A DNA stretch of 64,000 bases from Pseudomonas pharyngis (GTDB taxonomy: Bacteria > Pseudomonadota > Gammaproteobacteria > Pseudomonadales > Pseudomonadaceae), in the NCBI RefSeq assembly GCF_021602345.1, contig NZ_BQID01000011.1:124001-188000 (forward strand), read 5' to 3'. Positions 1 through 8,929 of the stretch are shown one piece after another. Each line of letters begins with the position of its first letter. Positions within the stretch are counted from its first letter, which is position 1. A program made the position numbers and the translations under genes. The notes beneath the pieces were generated by a model, which saw only the letters and a list, made by a program, of their open reading frames with translations, was not told the origin of the DNA and searched no databases.

Positions 1-636
1 CAGATAATCCAGGTCGCCCCACGCGGTTTGCGTGACCAGTTGCAGCAGCGCGCCGGAGACCATCGGCCCGCGCCAGACCATCGGCGTGTTGTCATCGGTC
101 AGGAAGGCCATCGACATGACTTCCACGCCATGGGCCTGCAGCGGCACGAACCACTTCTGATCCTTGACCTGCGGGCGGGTGCCCTCGGGAATGCCGAACA
201 TGATGCCCTGGCTCGGGCCGTAGATATCAGCGTCGAGAATCCCGACCTTCGCGCCCTCACGGGCCAGCGCCAGTGCCAGGTTGGCGGCGGTGGTGGATTT
301 GCCCACCCCGCCCTTGCCCGACGCAACGGCGACCACGTTCTTGACATTGGCCAGCCCGGGAATCTGCGCCTGGGCCTTGTGCGCGGCGATCACGCTGTTG
401 ACCTCGACCTTCGCAGTCACCACGCCGTCGAGGTTTTCGATGGCCAGTTGCAGCAATTGCGCCCAGCCGCTCTTGAACAGACCGGCGGCATAGCCGATTT
501 CCAGCTGCACGCTGACGCGATCGCCGGTGATTTCGATGTTGCGCACGCAACCGGCGCTGACCGGATCCTGGTTCAGGTAAGGGTCGGTGTATTGGCTGAG
601 GACGGCTTCCACCGCTGCGCGAGTGACGGCACTCAT
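1..636 (-). CDS. apbC: Iron-sulfur cluster carrier ApbC/Mrp (partial, N-terminal 212 residues)
   Basis: P-loop NTPase of the Mrp/Nbp35 family, which binds and passes on Fe-S clusters to apoproteins in the cytoplasm. The visible part holds an N-terminal MIP18-like (DUF59) region (residues 1 to about 95), then the deviant Walker A motif GKGGVGKST and the Walker B-like [12 protein letters not shown]. The C-terminal half, with the expected CxxC cluster motif, lies beyond the window edge. The start is the ATG read from 636; it is transcribed divergently from metG across a 155-base gap, the same arrangement as in P. aeruginosa. Identification is secure; the completeness of the gene cannot be judged. 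Confidence 0.93.
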   Translation of the reverse strand, partial: MSAVTRAAVEAVLSQYTDPYLNQDPVSAGCVRNIEITGDRVSVQLEIGYAAGLFKSGWAQLLQLAIENLDGVVTAKVEVNSVIAAHKAQAQIPGLANVKNVVAVASGKGGVGKSTTAANLALALAREGAKVGILDADIYGPSQGIMFGIPEGTRPQVKDQKWFVPLQAHGVEVMSMAFLTDDNTPMVWRGPMVSGALLQLVTQTAWGDLDYL

Positions 637-791
637 GGGCAACTCCGATAACAAGACTGGGAAAAGATGGCGGGTATCCTACCCCTTCTGTCCTCCGGAC
701 GGCATGCCCGGCAACGATTTGCAGAGGTGAAATATCTTTCCCGGCGCTTTATAGTGGCCGACCTCCGTTTCATCAAGTAGCGAAGCCCCAC

Positions 792-2843
792 ATGTCCGAA
801 CCACGCAAGATTCTCGTCACCAGCGCCCTGCCCTACGCCAACGGTTCGATCCACCTTGGCCACATGCTGGAATACATCCAGACCGATATGTGGGTGCGCT
901 TCCAGAAGCATCGCGGCAATCAGTGCATTTATGTCTGCGCCGACGACGCCCACGGTTCGGCGATCATGCTGCGCGCGGAAAAGGAAGGCATCACCCCGGA
1001 ACAACTGATCGCCAACGTCCAGGCCGAACACAGCGCCGACTTTGCCGAGTTCCTGGTGGACTTCGACAACTTCCACTCCACTCACGCCGAAGAAAACCGT
1101 GAGCTGTCGAGCCAGATCTACCTGAAGCTGCGTGACGCCGGGCACATCGCCCAACGTTCGATCACCCAGTATTTCGACCCGGAAAAGAAAATGTTCCTGG
1201 CCGACCGCTTCATCAAGGGCACCTGCCCGAAGTGCGGCACTGAGGACCAGTACGGCGACAACTGCGAAAAGTGCGGCGCGACCTACGCGCCGACCGATCT
1301 GAAGGATCCGAAGTCGGCCATCTCCGGCGCCACTCCGGTGCTCAAGGATTCCCAGCACTTCTTCTTCAAACTGCCGGATTTCCAGGAAATGCTCCAGGCC
1401 TGGACCCGCAGCGGCACCCTGCAGGACGCCGTGGCCAACAAGATCGCCGAATGGCTGGACGCCGGCCTGCAACAGTGGGACATCTCCCGCGATGCGCCGT
1501 ACTTCGGTTTCGAGATCCCGGGCGAGCCGGGCAAGTACTTCTACGTGTGGCTGGACGCGCCGATCGGCTACATGGCCAGCTTCAAGAACCTCTGCAACCG
1601 CACGCCGGAGCTGGACTTCGACGCGTTCTGGGGCAAGGACTCCACCGCCGAGCTGTACCACTTCATCGGCAAGGACATCGTCAACTTCCACGCCCTGTTC
1701 TGGCCGGCGATGCTCGAAGGCGCGGGTTTGCGCAAGCCGACCGGGATCAACGTGCACGGCTACCTGACCGTCAACGGTCAGAAGATGTCCAAGTCCCGCG
1801 GCACCTTCATCAAGGCCCGTACCTACCTGGATCACCTGTCGCCGGAATACCTGCGCTACTACTACGCGGCCAAACTCGGCCGTGGCGTGGACGACCTCGA
1901 CCTGAACCTCGAAGACTTCGTGCAGAAGGTCAACTCCGATCTGGTCGGCAAAGTCGTCAACATCGCCAGCCGTTGCGCCGGTTTCATCCAGAAGGGCAAC
2001 GCCGGTCTGCTGGTGGACACCAACGCCGCACCGGAACTGACCGAAGCCTTCCTGGCTGCCGCGCCGAGCATCGCCGACGCCTATGAGGCCCGCGACTTCG
2101 CCCGTGCCATGCGCGAAACCATGGCGTTGGCCGACCGCGCCAACGCCTGGATCGCCGACAAGGCGCCATGGTCGCTGAACAAGCAGGAAGGCAAGCAGGA
2201 TGAAGTCCAGGCAGTCTGCGCCACGGCGATCAACCTGTTCCGTCAGCTGGTGATCTTCCTCAAACCGGTGCTGCCAGTGCTGGCCGCCGATGCCGAGGCG
2301 TTCCTCAACGTCGCGCCGCTGACCTGGAACGACCACACCACCCTGCTGGCCAACCACCAGTTGAACGAATTCAAACCGTTGATGACCCGCATCGACCCGG
2401 TAAAAGTGCAAGCCATGACCGACGCCTCGAAAGAAGACCTGACCGCCAGCCAGACCGACACCGGCGCCGCCGCGCCTGCCGGCAATGGCGAACTGGCCAA
2501 GGATCCGCTGTCGCCGGAAATCGACTTCGACACCTTCGCCGCCGTCGACCTGCGCGTGGCGCTGATCGTCAAGGCTGAACACGTTGAAGGTGCGGACAAG
2601 CTGCTGCGTCTGACCCTCGACATCGGTGACGAGCAACGCAACGTGTTCTCCGGGATCAAGAGCGCTTACCCGGATCCGTCGAAGCTCGACGGCCGCCTGA
2701 CCATGATGATCGCCAACCTCAAGCCGCGGAAAATGAAGTTCGGCATCTCCGAAGGCATGGTGATGGCAGCCGGCCCTGGTGGTGAAGAAATCTACCTGCT
2801 GAGCCCGGACAGCGGCGCCAAGCCGGGTCAGCGCATCAAGTAA
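792..2843 (+). CDS. metG: Methionyl-tRNA synthetase
   Basis: Class I aminoacyl-tRNA synthetase that charges tRNA-Met in the cytoplasm. It is 683 residues, the usual length for the long, dimeric form. The class signature HLGH is at residues 21-24, the zinc knuckle cysteines at about 145, 148, 158 and 161, the KMSKS loop at 331-335, and a C-terminal OB-fold tRNA-binding domain starts near residue 577 ([12 protein letters not shown]). A linker rich in Ala, Thr and Asp precedes the OB domain. The ATG at 792 gives the expected N-terminus running straight into the Rossmann fold. A strong hairpin terminator follows the stop codon. Essential housekeeping gene; no anomaly seen. Confidence 0.98.
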   Translation: MSEPRKILVTSALPYANGSIHLGHMLEYIQTDMWVRFQKHRGNQCIYVCADDAHGSAIMLRAEKEGITPEQLIANVQAEHSADFAEFLVDFDNFHSTHAEENRELSSQIYLKLRDAGHIAQRSITQYFDPEKKMFLADRFIKGTCPKCGTEDQYGDNCEKCGATYAPTDLKDPKSAISGATPVLKDSQHFFFKLPDFQEMLQAWTRSGTLQDAVANKIAEWLDAGLQQWDISRDAPYFGFEIPGEPGKYFYVWLDAPIGYMASFKNLCNRTPELDFDAFWGKDSTAELYHFIGKDIVNFHALFWPAMLEGAGLRKPTGINVHGYLTVNGQKMSKSRGTFIKARTYLDHLSPEYLRYYYAAKLGRGVDDLDLNLEDFVQKVNSDLVGKVVNIASRCAGFIQKGNAGLLVDTNAAPELTEAFLAAAPSIADAYEARDFARAMRETMALADRANAWIADKAPWSLNKQEGKQDEVQAVCATAINLFRQLVIFLKPVLPVLAADAEAFLNVAPLTWNDHTTLLANHQLNEFKPLMTRIDPVKVQAMTDASKEDLTASQTDTGAAAPAGNGELAKDPLSPEIDFDTFAAVDLRVALIVKAEHVEGADKLLRLTLDIGDEQRNVFSGIKSAYPDPSKLDGRLTMMIANLKPRKMKFGISEGMVMAAGPGGEEIYLLSPDSGAKPGQRIK

Positions 2844-2859
2844 GATTCTGCCCTGACAG

Positions 2860-2897
2860 ATCCCACAGGCGTGCTCCGTGCGCCTGTGGGATTTTTC
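2860..2897 (+). terminator. Rho-independent terminator of metG
   Basis: A perfect 12-bp inverted repeat (2860-2871 with 2881-2892) encloses a 9-base loop and runs into a T-rich tail, 17 bases after the metG stop. Confidence 0.9.
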
Positions 2898-2974
2898 ATA
2901 TCTGGCCCGCCCTCCACGGCTGCCGGATAATGCCTAACCTTAAGTGACACACGCCCGCTTCCACCGGCAGACCC

Positions 2975-3544
2975 ATGACCGAACTCGTGCTTACGCTCTT
3001 CAGTGCTGCGCTGATCAACAACTTCGTGTTGCACTGGCCGCTGGGCGTCGATCCGCTGCTGGGCAGTGAGCGTCGACAAGTGCATGCGCTGGGGCTGGCG
3101 ACGTTGTGTCTGATGCTGCTTGTCGGTGTGGCGGGTTACGTGCTCTGGCATTGGCTGCTAGTGCCGTTGCAACTGGAATTCCTGCGCCTGTTTGTGTTTA
3201 TGCCGTTGAGCATCTTGCTGATCACGCCGTTGCTGAAGCTGTTGGCGTATTGGCTCCCCGCTCTGCCATTCGATGGTTTGTGGCCGCTGCTGCTGGGCAA
3301 TGCCGGTGTGCTGGGGCTGACGCTGCTCAACGCGCAAGCGGACAAAGGCCTGTTGCATGCGACAGCGCTGAGCCTTGGCGCCGGCTTGGGTTTCTGGCTG
3401 GTGTTGAGCCTGTTCAACGATTTGCGCGAACGCACAGCCGACAACGATATTCCCCTGCCCTTTCGTGGCCTGCCGATCCTGTTGATCGGCGCCGGACTGA
3501 TGGCCGTGGCTTTTCTCGGATTCAGTGGACTGATCAAAACATGA
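2975..3544 (+). CDS. rsxA: RsxA/RnfA-like membrane protein lacking both Fe-S cysteines
   Basis: Six-helix inner-membrane subunit of the Rnf/Rsx electron-transport complex, 189 residues, full length. The fold signature is clear: NNFVL near residue 15, VLGLTLLN near 112 and the closing PFRG and GFSGL motifs. Typical RnfA has a GLCP motif and a TNC motif whose cysteines hold a transmembrane [2Fe-2S] cluster. Here these read GVDP (Asp26) and GNAG (Ala110), so both ligands are gone. It is the first gene of an operon with rsxB, rsxD, rsxG, rsxE and nth, and its stop overlaps the rsxB start by 4 bases. Family assignment is secure, but electron-transfer activity of the usual kind is doubtful. Confidence 0.88.
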   Translation: MTELVLTLFSAALINNFVLHWPLGVDPLLGSERRQVHALGLATLCLMLLVGVAGYVLWHWLLVPLQLEFLRLFVFMPLSILLITPLLKLLAYWLPALPFDGLWPLLLGNAGVLGLTLLNAQADKGLLHATALSLGAGLGFWLVLSLFNDLRERTADNDIPLPFRGLPILLIGAGLMAVAFLGFSGLIKT

Positions 3545-4755
3545 GTCTGATTCAACGCATCGATGCCCTGCTGCCGCAGACCCAATGCGGCAAGTGCGGC
3601 CATCCCGGATGCAAACCCTACGCTGAAGGCATTGCCGACGGCGAGCCGATCAACAAGTGCCCGCCGGGTGGCGACGAAACCATCGCGGCGCTGGCCGAAC
3701 TGTTGAAAATCCCTGTGCTCGAGCTGGACATCAGTCGTGGTTCGGCGCCCCCGCAAGTGGCCTACATCCGCGAGGCCGAATGCATCGGCTGCACCAAATG
3801 CATTCAGGCCTGCCCGATCGACGCCATTGTCGGCGCGGCAAAGCTGATGCACACCGTCATCATCGACGAATGCACCGGTTGCGATCTGTGCGTGGCGCCC
3901 TGCCCGGTCGACTGCATCGAAATGCACCCGTTGCCGCCGGGCACGCTGCCGGTGGTCGGCGGCCTGGCCGCCAGCCTTGCAGAACAGCAGGCCCGCACGG
4001 CCAAACGCGATCACGCCCGCCAGCGCTTCGAACGGCGCAACGCTCGTCTGCAACGCGAAGAACAACAGAAGCAGGCTGAACGCGACGCCCGCGCGCAGCG
4101 CGCGGCTCAGGTCGAAGTCGCTGCCACTGCGCTCGATCCGGTGCAGGCGGCACTGGAGCGGGTCCGCGCGCAAAAAGCCGCGACCGCCGATGCCGCGCTG
4201 AAAAAAGCCAAGATCGACGTGGCCATGAGTCGGGCGCAATTGAACAAGTCGCTCAAGGCATTCGGTCATCCGCCGACCTTCGATCAGCAATCGCAACTGA
4301 TCGTCCTGCAACAGCAATTCGAAGCGGCCGAACAGGCACTTGCGAAGCTGGAAAGCAACGCGGCACCTGCGCCAGTAGCAGCCGCCCCGGCGAAGGACGC
4401 CGATCTGAAACGGGCAAAAATCCAACTGGCGATGCGCCGTGCCGAACTGAAAAAAGCGCAAACCGCAGAGGCCCCGCCAGCCGAGATCGCCGCGCTGGAG
4501 CAAGCGCTGCGTGACGCCGAACAGGCGCTGCACAACGCCGAAGCCGCCAGCGATCAACCGGCGCCGGAGCTTGTGCGTGTCGAGAAACGCCCGATCGACG
4601 ATCAGCTGCGTCAGCTGAAAACCGAACTGGCCTACGCTCGCGCCGATCTGAACAAACTGCAACGGCGCGACGGCACGCCCGCCGACATCCTCGAAAAGGC
4701 CCGCGCCCGCCTGCAAGAAGCAGAGCGGCAGGTACAAGCCCATGTCATCCATTGA
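3541..4755 (+). CDS. rsxB: RsxB/RnfB-like ferredoxin without membrane anchor, with a repetitive coiled-coil tail
   Basis: Iron-sulfur subunit of the Rsx complex, 404 residues. It has an RnfB-type four-cysteine domain (Cys16, 19, 24, 40) followed by two 4Fe-4S ferredoxin motifs (Cys81/84/87/91 and 111/114/117/121). Two things are odd. The hydrophobic N-terminal helix that anchors RnfB is absent: the protein starts [12 protein letters not shown], directly at the Fe-S domain. About 260 extra C-terminal residues form an Ala/Lys/Gln-rich coiled coil with three related repeats starting near residues 220, 289 and 356. Such a tail recalls the C-terminus of RnfC, which this operon lacks. The ATG at 3541 overlaps the rsxA stop; an open upstream extension to 3106 in the same frame is only a shadow of rsxA. 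Confidence 0.88.
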   Translation: MSLIQRIDALLPQTQCGKCGHPGCKPYAEGIADGEPINKCPPGGDETIAALAELLKIPVLELDISRGSAPPQVAYIREAECIGCTKCIQACPIDAIVGAAKLMHTVIIDECTGCDLCVAPCPVDCIEMHPLPPGTLPVVGGLAASLAEQQARTAKRDHARQRFERRNARLQREEQQKQAERDARAQRAAQVEVAATALDPVQAALERVRAQKAATADAALKKAKIDVAMSRAQLNKSLKAFGHPPTFDQQSQLIVLQQQFEAAEQALAKLESNAAPAPVAAAPAKDADLKRAKIQLAMRRAELKKAQTAEAPPAEIAALEQALRDAEQALHNAEAASDQPAPELVRVEKRPIDDQLRQLKTELAYARADLNKLQRRDGTPADILEKARARLQEAERQVQAHVIH

Positions 4756-5725
4756 AACCAGAGACGAGCGCCTGCAACAGGCAATGAAGCTGGTTTTGCT
4801 GGCGACATTGCCGGGATTACTGGCGTTGTTCTGGTTTTACGGATGGGGCGTGTTGATCAACCTGATCCTGTCCGTCGTCACGGCCTTGGGGGTTGAAGCT
4901 GCCGTGACTTATCTGCGCCGGCAACCGCTGCAGTCCACCTTGAGCGATGGCAGCGCGGTAGTCAGCGCCACGCTGCTGGCGATCGCGCTGCCGCCCTATT
5001 GCCTGTGGTGGCTGACGGTCACTGCGATCGCCTCGGGCCTGCTGCTGGGCAAACATCTGTACGGTGGCGTGGGCCGAAACCCTTTCAACCCGGCCATGCT
5101 CGGCTTTGCCTTGGCCATGGTGATGTTCCCTCAGCCGATGACCCACTGGCCGGCCCACGGCATGGAGCTGACGGCGGCTTTTGGCCAGGTGTTCAATCTG
5201 GGCGCGCAACCGGACGCCTGGGTTCAGGCCACCGCGCTGGACAGTCTGCGCATCAATAAAAGCCTGACCATGGATGAACTGTTTGCCGGCGATCCGGCGT
5301 TCGGTCGCGTTGGCGGGCACGGCGTCGAATGGGTGAACCTGGCGTTCCTCGGCGGTGGGTTGTTGCTGTTGCAGCGTCGAGTGTTTGGCTGGCACGCGCC
5401 GGTCGGCATGCTCGCCAGCCTGTTCATGATCAGCCTGTTGTGCTGGAACGGCTCGGGATCCGACTCCCACGGCTCGCCGCTGTTTCACCTGCTGAGCGGC
5501 GCGACCATGCTCGGGGCGTTTTTCATCGTCACTGAACCGGTGTCGGGGGCAAAAAGCCCGCTCGCCCGTCTGTTGTTCGGCGCGGGCGTGGGGTTGCTGA
5601 CTTATGTGATTCGCACCTGGGGTGGTTACCCCGACGGCGTGGCGTTTGCAGTGCTGCTGATGAACCTGTGCGTGCCGGCGATTGAGCGTTTCGCCATGGC
5701 CCGTCAGGCGCAGGTGGCACCATGA
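4742..5725 (+). CDS. rsxD: RsxD/RnfD, FMN-carrying membrane subunit
   Basis: Inner-membrane flavoprotein subunit of the Rnf/Rsx complex, 327 residues with about nine hydrophobic segments. Family motifs are well kept: [14 protein letters not shown] near residue 108, [13 protein letters not shown] near 250 and [13 protein letters not shown] near 300. The threonine expected to carry covalent FMN appears conserved as Thr164 in VQATALDSL. Its start overlaps the end of rsxB by 14 bases and its stop overlaps rsxG. Unlike RsxA and RsxE it shows no loss of cofactor residues, which argues that some part of the complex still functions. Confidence 0.93.
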   Translation: MSSIETRDERLQQAMKLVLLATLPGLLALFWFYGWGVLINLILSVVTALGVEAAVTYLRRQPLQSTLSDGSAVVSATLLAIALPPYCLWWLTVTAIASGLLLGKHLYGGVGRNPFNPAMLGFALAMVMFPQPMTHWPAHGMELTAAFGQVFNLGAQPDAWVQATALDSLRINKSLTMDELFAGDPAFGRVGGHGVEWVNLAFLGGGLLLLQRRVFGWHAPVGMLASLFMISLLCWNGSGSDSHGSPLFHLLSGATMLGAFFIVTEPVSGAKSPLARLLFGAGVGLLTYVIRTWGGYPDGVAFAVLLMNLCVPAIERFAMARQAQVAP

Positions 5726-6327
5726 ACCGCACGAGCAGCCTGATCACACTGGTGTTGATCAGCGCGCTGGGCATCGGCGTGACATGGTTGGTGCAACGCA
5801 GCAATGCGTCGCAGATCGCCGCCGAACAGCGTCTGCTTGAAAGTCGCAAGCTGCTGGACGTGCTGCCGGCCGACAGTTACGACAATCAGCCGCTTGAACA
5901 ACCTCTGGCGCTGACCGACATCCACCTGAGCCACAGTCAGTTGCTGGGCACTTATCGGGCGAGCAAAAGCGGCCAACCCGTGGCAGTGCTGTTACGCAGC
6001 CAGGCCCAAGGTTATGCCGGCAATATCGAGTTGCTGATTGCCATCGACGCCAACGGCCGATTGCTCGGCGTGAAAACCCTTGAGCAAAACGAAACACCTT
6101 CGCTGGGTGGGCATATCGGTGACTGGCCAAACGGCTGGCTTCAGCGCTTTAGCGGAAAATCGAGCAGCCAGCCGACGGACAGCGGATGGGCTCTGAAAAA
6201 GGATCAGGGACAGTTCGACCAGATCGCGGGCGCCACCATTACGTCTCGTGCGGCGATCAATGCCATCCACGATGCCCTGCGTTACTTCGACGAACACCGG
6301 ACGGCCCTGCTCGGGAGCGCGCCATGA
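5722..6327 (+). CDS. rsxG: RsxG/RnfG, periplasmic FMN-binding subunit
   Basis: Membrane-anchored FMN-binding protein of the Rnf/NqrC family, 201 residues. One N-terminal helix (about residues 8-25) anchors a periplasmic FMN-binding domain. The flavin attachment motif reads AGATITS, with the threonine at about residue 172, preceded by the family pattern NETPSLGGHI. It is coupled to rsxD and rsxE by 4-base ATGA overlaps. In enteric bacteria the Rsx complex keeps the SoxR sensor reduced; that role is not shown here. Confidence 0.93.
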   Translation: MNRTSSLITLVLISALGIGVTWLVQRSNASQIAAEQRLLESRKLLDVLPADSYDNQPLEQPLALTDIHLSHSQLLGTYRASKSGQPVAVLLRSQAQGYAGNIELLIAIDANGRLLGVKTLEQNETPSLGGHIGDWPNGWLQRFSGKSSSQPTDSGWALKKDQGQFDQIAGATITSRAAINAIHDALRYFDEHRTALLGSAP

Positions 6328-6905
6328 ATACGTCAGCGACTCTGTCCAATTCAATGATGCTGGTTCTGTTGATCGGTGCCACCGACTCCGTGGCGGGTGC
6401 GCTGGCGACGCTGTTGATGTTTACGGTTGTCGTGGGCGTTTACGGTTTGTGCATGGCACCGCTGCGCTCGCGCCTGAGCAGCGAGAGCCTGTTGCCGGTC
6501 AGCCTGGTGCTGGCCGCAACCCTGGCGGGCTGCGCCGATATTGTTCTGCAACGCGGTGCGATGCAGTGGCATCAACTGATCAGTCTTTATGCAGGGCTGA
6601 TTGGCTTGCAATGCGTCGTACTGGAGCACAATGGATTTTTTCGCCAACCCGTGCGCACACGGCTGAAGCTGTGCGGCCTGTTTGCCGCGCTGATGATTGC
6701 GCTTGCGATGTTGCGTGAGCTGATCGGTCAGGGCAGCATCGGCCATCACCTGTCGGATCACTGGCAAGGTTTGATTCTGTTCGGCGACGGTCTTCATCTC
6801 GCGACGCTGGCTCCCGGCGCCTTCATATTGCTTGGACTGTTACTGGCCGCCCGTCAGGCCTGGACTCGCCCTGCCGACCTACCCGAGGAAACGCATCACC
6901 CATGA
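6324..6905 (+). CDS. rsxE: RsxE/RnfE-like membrane protein, shortened at the N-terminus
   Basis: Membrane subunit related to RnfE, 193 residues against about 230 in enteric RsxE. The start is the ATG at 6324, overlapping the rsxG stop. The N-terminal segment that normally carries the GLCP cysteine is shortened: NSMMLVLLIGATDS replaces it, so one Fe-S ligand is missing. The second family cysteine is probably kept as Cys97 in LIGLQCVVL. LREL at about residue 138 and PPGAF-like LAPGAF near 170 support the family. Together with RsxA this removes at least three of the four expected ligands of the intramembrane cluster. Confidence 0.85.
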   Translation: MNTSATLSNSMMLVLLIGATDSVAGALATLLMFTVVVGVYGLCMAPLRSRLSSESLLPVSLVLAATLAGCADIVLQRGAMQWHQLISLYAGLIGLQCVVLEHNGFFRQPVRTRLKLCGLFAALMIALAMLRELIGQGSIGHHLSDHWQGLILFGDGLHLATLAPGAFILLGLLLAARQAWTRPADLPEETHHP

Positions 6906-7540
6906 ATGCCGCAAAACGTCTGGAGATCTTCCGCCGGTTTCACGAGGACAACCCCGAACCCAAGACCGAGCTGGCCTATTCTTCGCCTTTCGAACTGTTG
7001 ATCGCAGTGATTCTGTCTGCACAATCGACGGATGTCGGGGTGAACAAGGCAACGGCCAAGCTGTTCCCGGTGGCGAACACGCCGGCGGCCATTCACGCGC
7101 TAGGCGTTGAAGGTCTGTCCGAGTACATCAAGACCATCGGCCTCTATAACAGCAAGGCCAAAAACGTGATCGAGACCTGTCGTCTCCTGGTCGAGCTGCA
7201 CAATGGCGAAGTCCCGCAGACTCGCGAAGAACTGGAGGCCTTGCCGGGCGTTGGCCGCAAAACTGCCAATGTCGTGCTCAACACTGCGTTCCGACAGTTG
7301 ACCATGGCCGTTGACACCCACATTTTCCGGGTCAGCAACCGCACCGGCATTGCACCGGGAAAAAATGTGGTCGAGGTGGAAAAGAAGCTGATGAAGTTCG
7401 TGCCAAAGGAATACCTGCTCGACTCGCACCACTGGCTCATTCTTCACGGACGCTATGTGTGTCTGGCACGCAAGCCCCGCTGTGGCAGCTGTCGGATCGA
7501 AGATTTGTGCGAGTACAAGCACAAGACTTCCGACGATTGA
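6902..7540 (+). CDS. nth: Endonuclease III, DNA glycosylase/AP lyase
   Basis: Base-excision repair enzyme that removes oxidised pyrimidines and nicks abasic sites. It is 212 residues, the normal length. The helix-hairpin-helix LPGVGRKTAN contains the catalytic Lys120 and is followed by Asp138 in AVDTHIF. The C-terminal [4Fe-4S] loop has four cysteines in the pattern CLARKPRCGSCRIEDLC. Its start overlaps the rsxE stop by 4 bases, so it is co-translated with the rsx genes, the same linkage as in P. aeruginosa and enteric bacteria. Confidence 0.97.
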   Translation: MNAAKRLEIFRRFHEDNPEPKTELAYSSPFELLIAVILSAQSTDVGVNKATAKLFPVANTPAAIHALGVEGLSEYIKTIGLYNSKAKNVIETCRLLVELHNGEVPQTREELEALPGVGRKTANVVLNTAFRQLTMAVDTHIFRVSNRTGIAPGKNVVEVEKKLMKFVPKEYLLDSHHWLILHGRYVCLARKPRCGSCRIEDLCEYKHKTSDD

Positions 7541-7647
7541 GCGGCTATTGGAGTTATTGATTCATCGATTGAAAAAATCTTTTTTACCATCCGCTGGAAT
7601 ATCGATATAAGGGGCGCCAAAGGCAGTCTTAGCCTGGAGTTGACCTT

Positions 7648-7827
7648 ATGACTGACAGCAAAGAACAACTGGATGTAGACGACGATTTCATCGCTGCCGA
7701 AGCCGAAGACGCCGAACCGGTGGTTGAAGTTGCCAAGACCAATCTCAGCAAGCGCCGAACCATCGACAACCTGCTTGAGGAGCGCCGGTTGCAGAAGCAA
7801 TTGGCCGATTACGACTTTGATCTCTGA
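7648..7827 (+). CDS. Small PA3496-family protein, function unclear
   Basis: A 59-residue acidic protein (MTDSKEQLDVDD...DYDFDL) with no signal peptide and no membrane helix. It resembles the small Pseudomonas family typified by PA3496, which lies next to nth in P. aeruginosa as well. The first half is rich in Asp and Glu; the second half is a short basic, likely helical stretch (SKRRTIDNLLEERRLQKQ). A ribosome-binding site (GGAG, 7636-7639) precedes the ATG by 8 bases and a terminator follows. No biochemical role can be read from the sequence. Confidence 0.8.
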   Translation: MTDSKEQLDVDDDFIAAEAEDAEPVVEVAKTNLSKRRTIDNLLEERRLQKQLADYDFDL

Positions 7828-7833
7828 TATTTG

Positions 7834-7860
7834 AAAGCCTCCCGAAACGGAGGCTTTTCT
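7834..7860 (+). terminator. Terminator after the PA3496-family gene
   Basis: A 9-bp hairpin (7834-7842 with 7849-7857) with a 6-base loop is followed by a T-rich run, a few bases after the stop codon. It may also serve the convergent response regulator gene. Confidence 0.8.
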
Positions 7861-7915
7861 CTTTTTGCTACTCGCTGATTCCGATCCGCCCATGATCCGT
7901 CAGCCACTGAAAACC

Positions 7916-8542
7916 TCAGACCAGGCCATTGCGCTGCGCCAGTTCGATCAGATCCACCAGCGAGCGCGCATTGAGCTTTAAAAGCAATCGGGTCTTGTAG
8001 GTACTCACGGTCTTGTTGCTGAGGAACATCCCGTCGGCGATTTCCTTGTTGGTCTTGCCGCGCGCCAGTTGCTGCAACACCATCATTTCACGCCCGGACA
8101 GGCGATCCACCATATCGGCCTCGCTGGCATTTCCCAGGCTGGTCCTCACCGTATGCAACGCCTGATTCGGAAAATAGCTGTATCCGGACAGTACCGCCTT
8201 GATTGCACTCAGCAACTCCGTCAGATCCTGTTGCTTGCAAACATAACCCGCCGCCCCCGATTGCATGCAACGCATCGAAAAGTGTCCCGGTGACTGGGAC
8301 GTCAGCACGAGCACCTTCAACGGCATCGCACTTGTCGTAAGACGCGCAATGACTTCCAGTCCATCCAGTTTCGGTATGCCGATATCCAGTATTACGATAT
8401 CCGGCATCTGATCACGGGCAAGTTGTAATGCATCCACTCCATTGTCGGTTTCTGCAATGACTTCGTAGCCATGACGTTCCATCAGCATACGCACCGCAAG
8501 ACGAATGACGGGGTGATCATCCACGATCAGCACTTTATTCAT
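7916..8542 (-). CDS. NarL/BvgA-type response regulator
   Basis: Two-component response regulator of 208 residues: an N-terminal receiver domain with the acidic pair VDDHP, phospho-acceptor Asp53 (ILDIGIP) and LTSQSP, then a LuxR-type DNA-binding domain (SGREMMVLQQLARGKTNKEIADGMFLSNKTVSTYKTRLL). The ATG at 8542 gives MNKVLIVDDHP, the normal receiver start; the frame stays open 14 codons further upstream but that extension does not look coding. No cognate kinase is adjacent, so it is an orphan here. The layout resembles BvgA/EvgA and RcsB-like regulators, but the target genes are unknown. Confidence 0.92.
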   Translation of the reverse strand: MNKVLIVDDHPVIRLAVRMLMERHGYEVIAETDNGVDALQLARDQMPDIVILDIGIPKLDGLEVIARLTTSAMPLKVLVLTSQSPGHFSMRCMQSGAAGYVCKQQDLTELLSAIKAVLSGYSYFPNQALHTVRTSLGNASEADMVDRLSGREMMVLQQLARGKTNKEIADGMFLSNKTVSTYKTRLLLKLNARSLVDLIELAQRNGLV

Positions 8543-8929
8543 GGGCAAGTCCAGTTTCGCTGTTCGAATTTTTAGAACCGGCACAATAACGCAGTCATTT
8601 CACTCATGGCATGGAGAAGTTCATTCACACCGGCATCAAGAGACAACTCCTACAGCCAATAAAGATTATTCCTACAGAAAAGGACCACCAGAAAAATACC
8701 AGCCTGAAAAGAACATAAAGCCCGCCACCCTGCCGATCGCCACTCGAAAACTATCCAACAAAAAACAAACCCACCGAAAGAAATAAAAAGCTGAAACAAC
8801 ATACTTATATTAATTCAACGGTATTTCCGATAAACACCAGCTAACTAGCGTCGGAGCACCAACCCGACACCCAGCTATACAAATCACTAGAACCCCATGA
8901 CGAGATCAGCAATTTCATGAGCAGAGCAC
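8543..8929. other. AT-rich intergenic region
   Basis: This 387-base gap is clearly more AT-rich than its neighbours. It probably carries the promoters of the two divergent flanking genes. An 81-codon open frame on the plus strand has low-complexity Lys/Thr/Pro-rich content and no convincing ribosome-binding site, and I do not support it as a gene. Confidence 0.5.

Noticed and set aside
633-2636. Long minus-strand open frame (667 codons) opposite metG
   Set aside because: It mirrors metG exactly and results from the GC-rich third positions of the real gene; no start context and low-complexity content.
3106-3540. Upstream extension of rsxB in the same frame
   Set aside because: It lies wholly inside rsxA in another frame and does not encode a membrane helix; the ATG at 3541 with 4-base overlap is the natural start.
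8541-8786. 81-codon open frame in the AT-rich gap
   Set aside because: Low-complexity Lys/Pro/Thr-rich product, no ribosome-binding site, and it overlaps the start of the response regulator.
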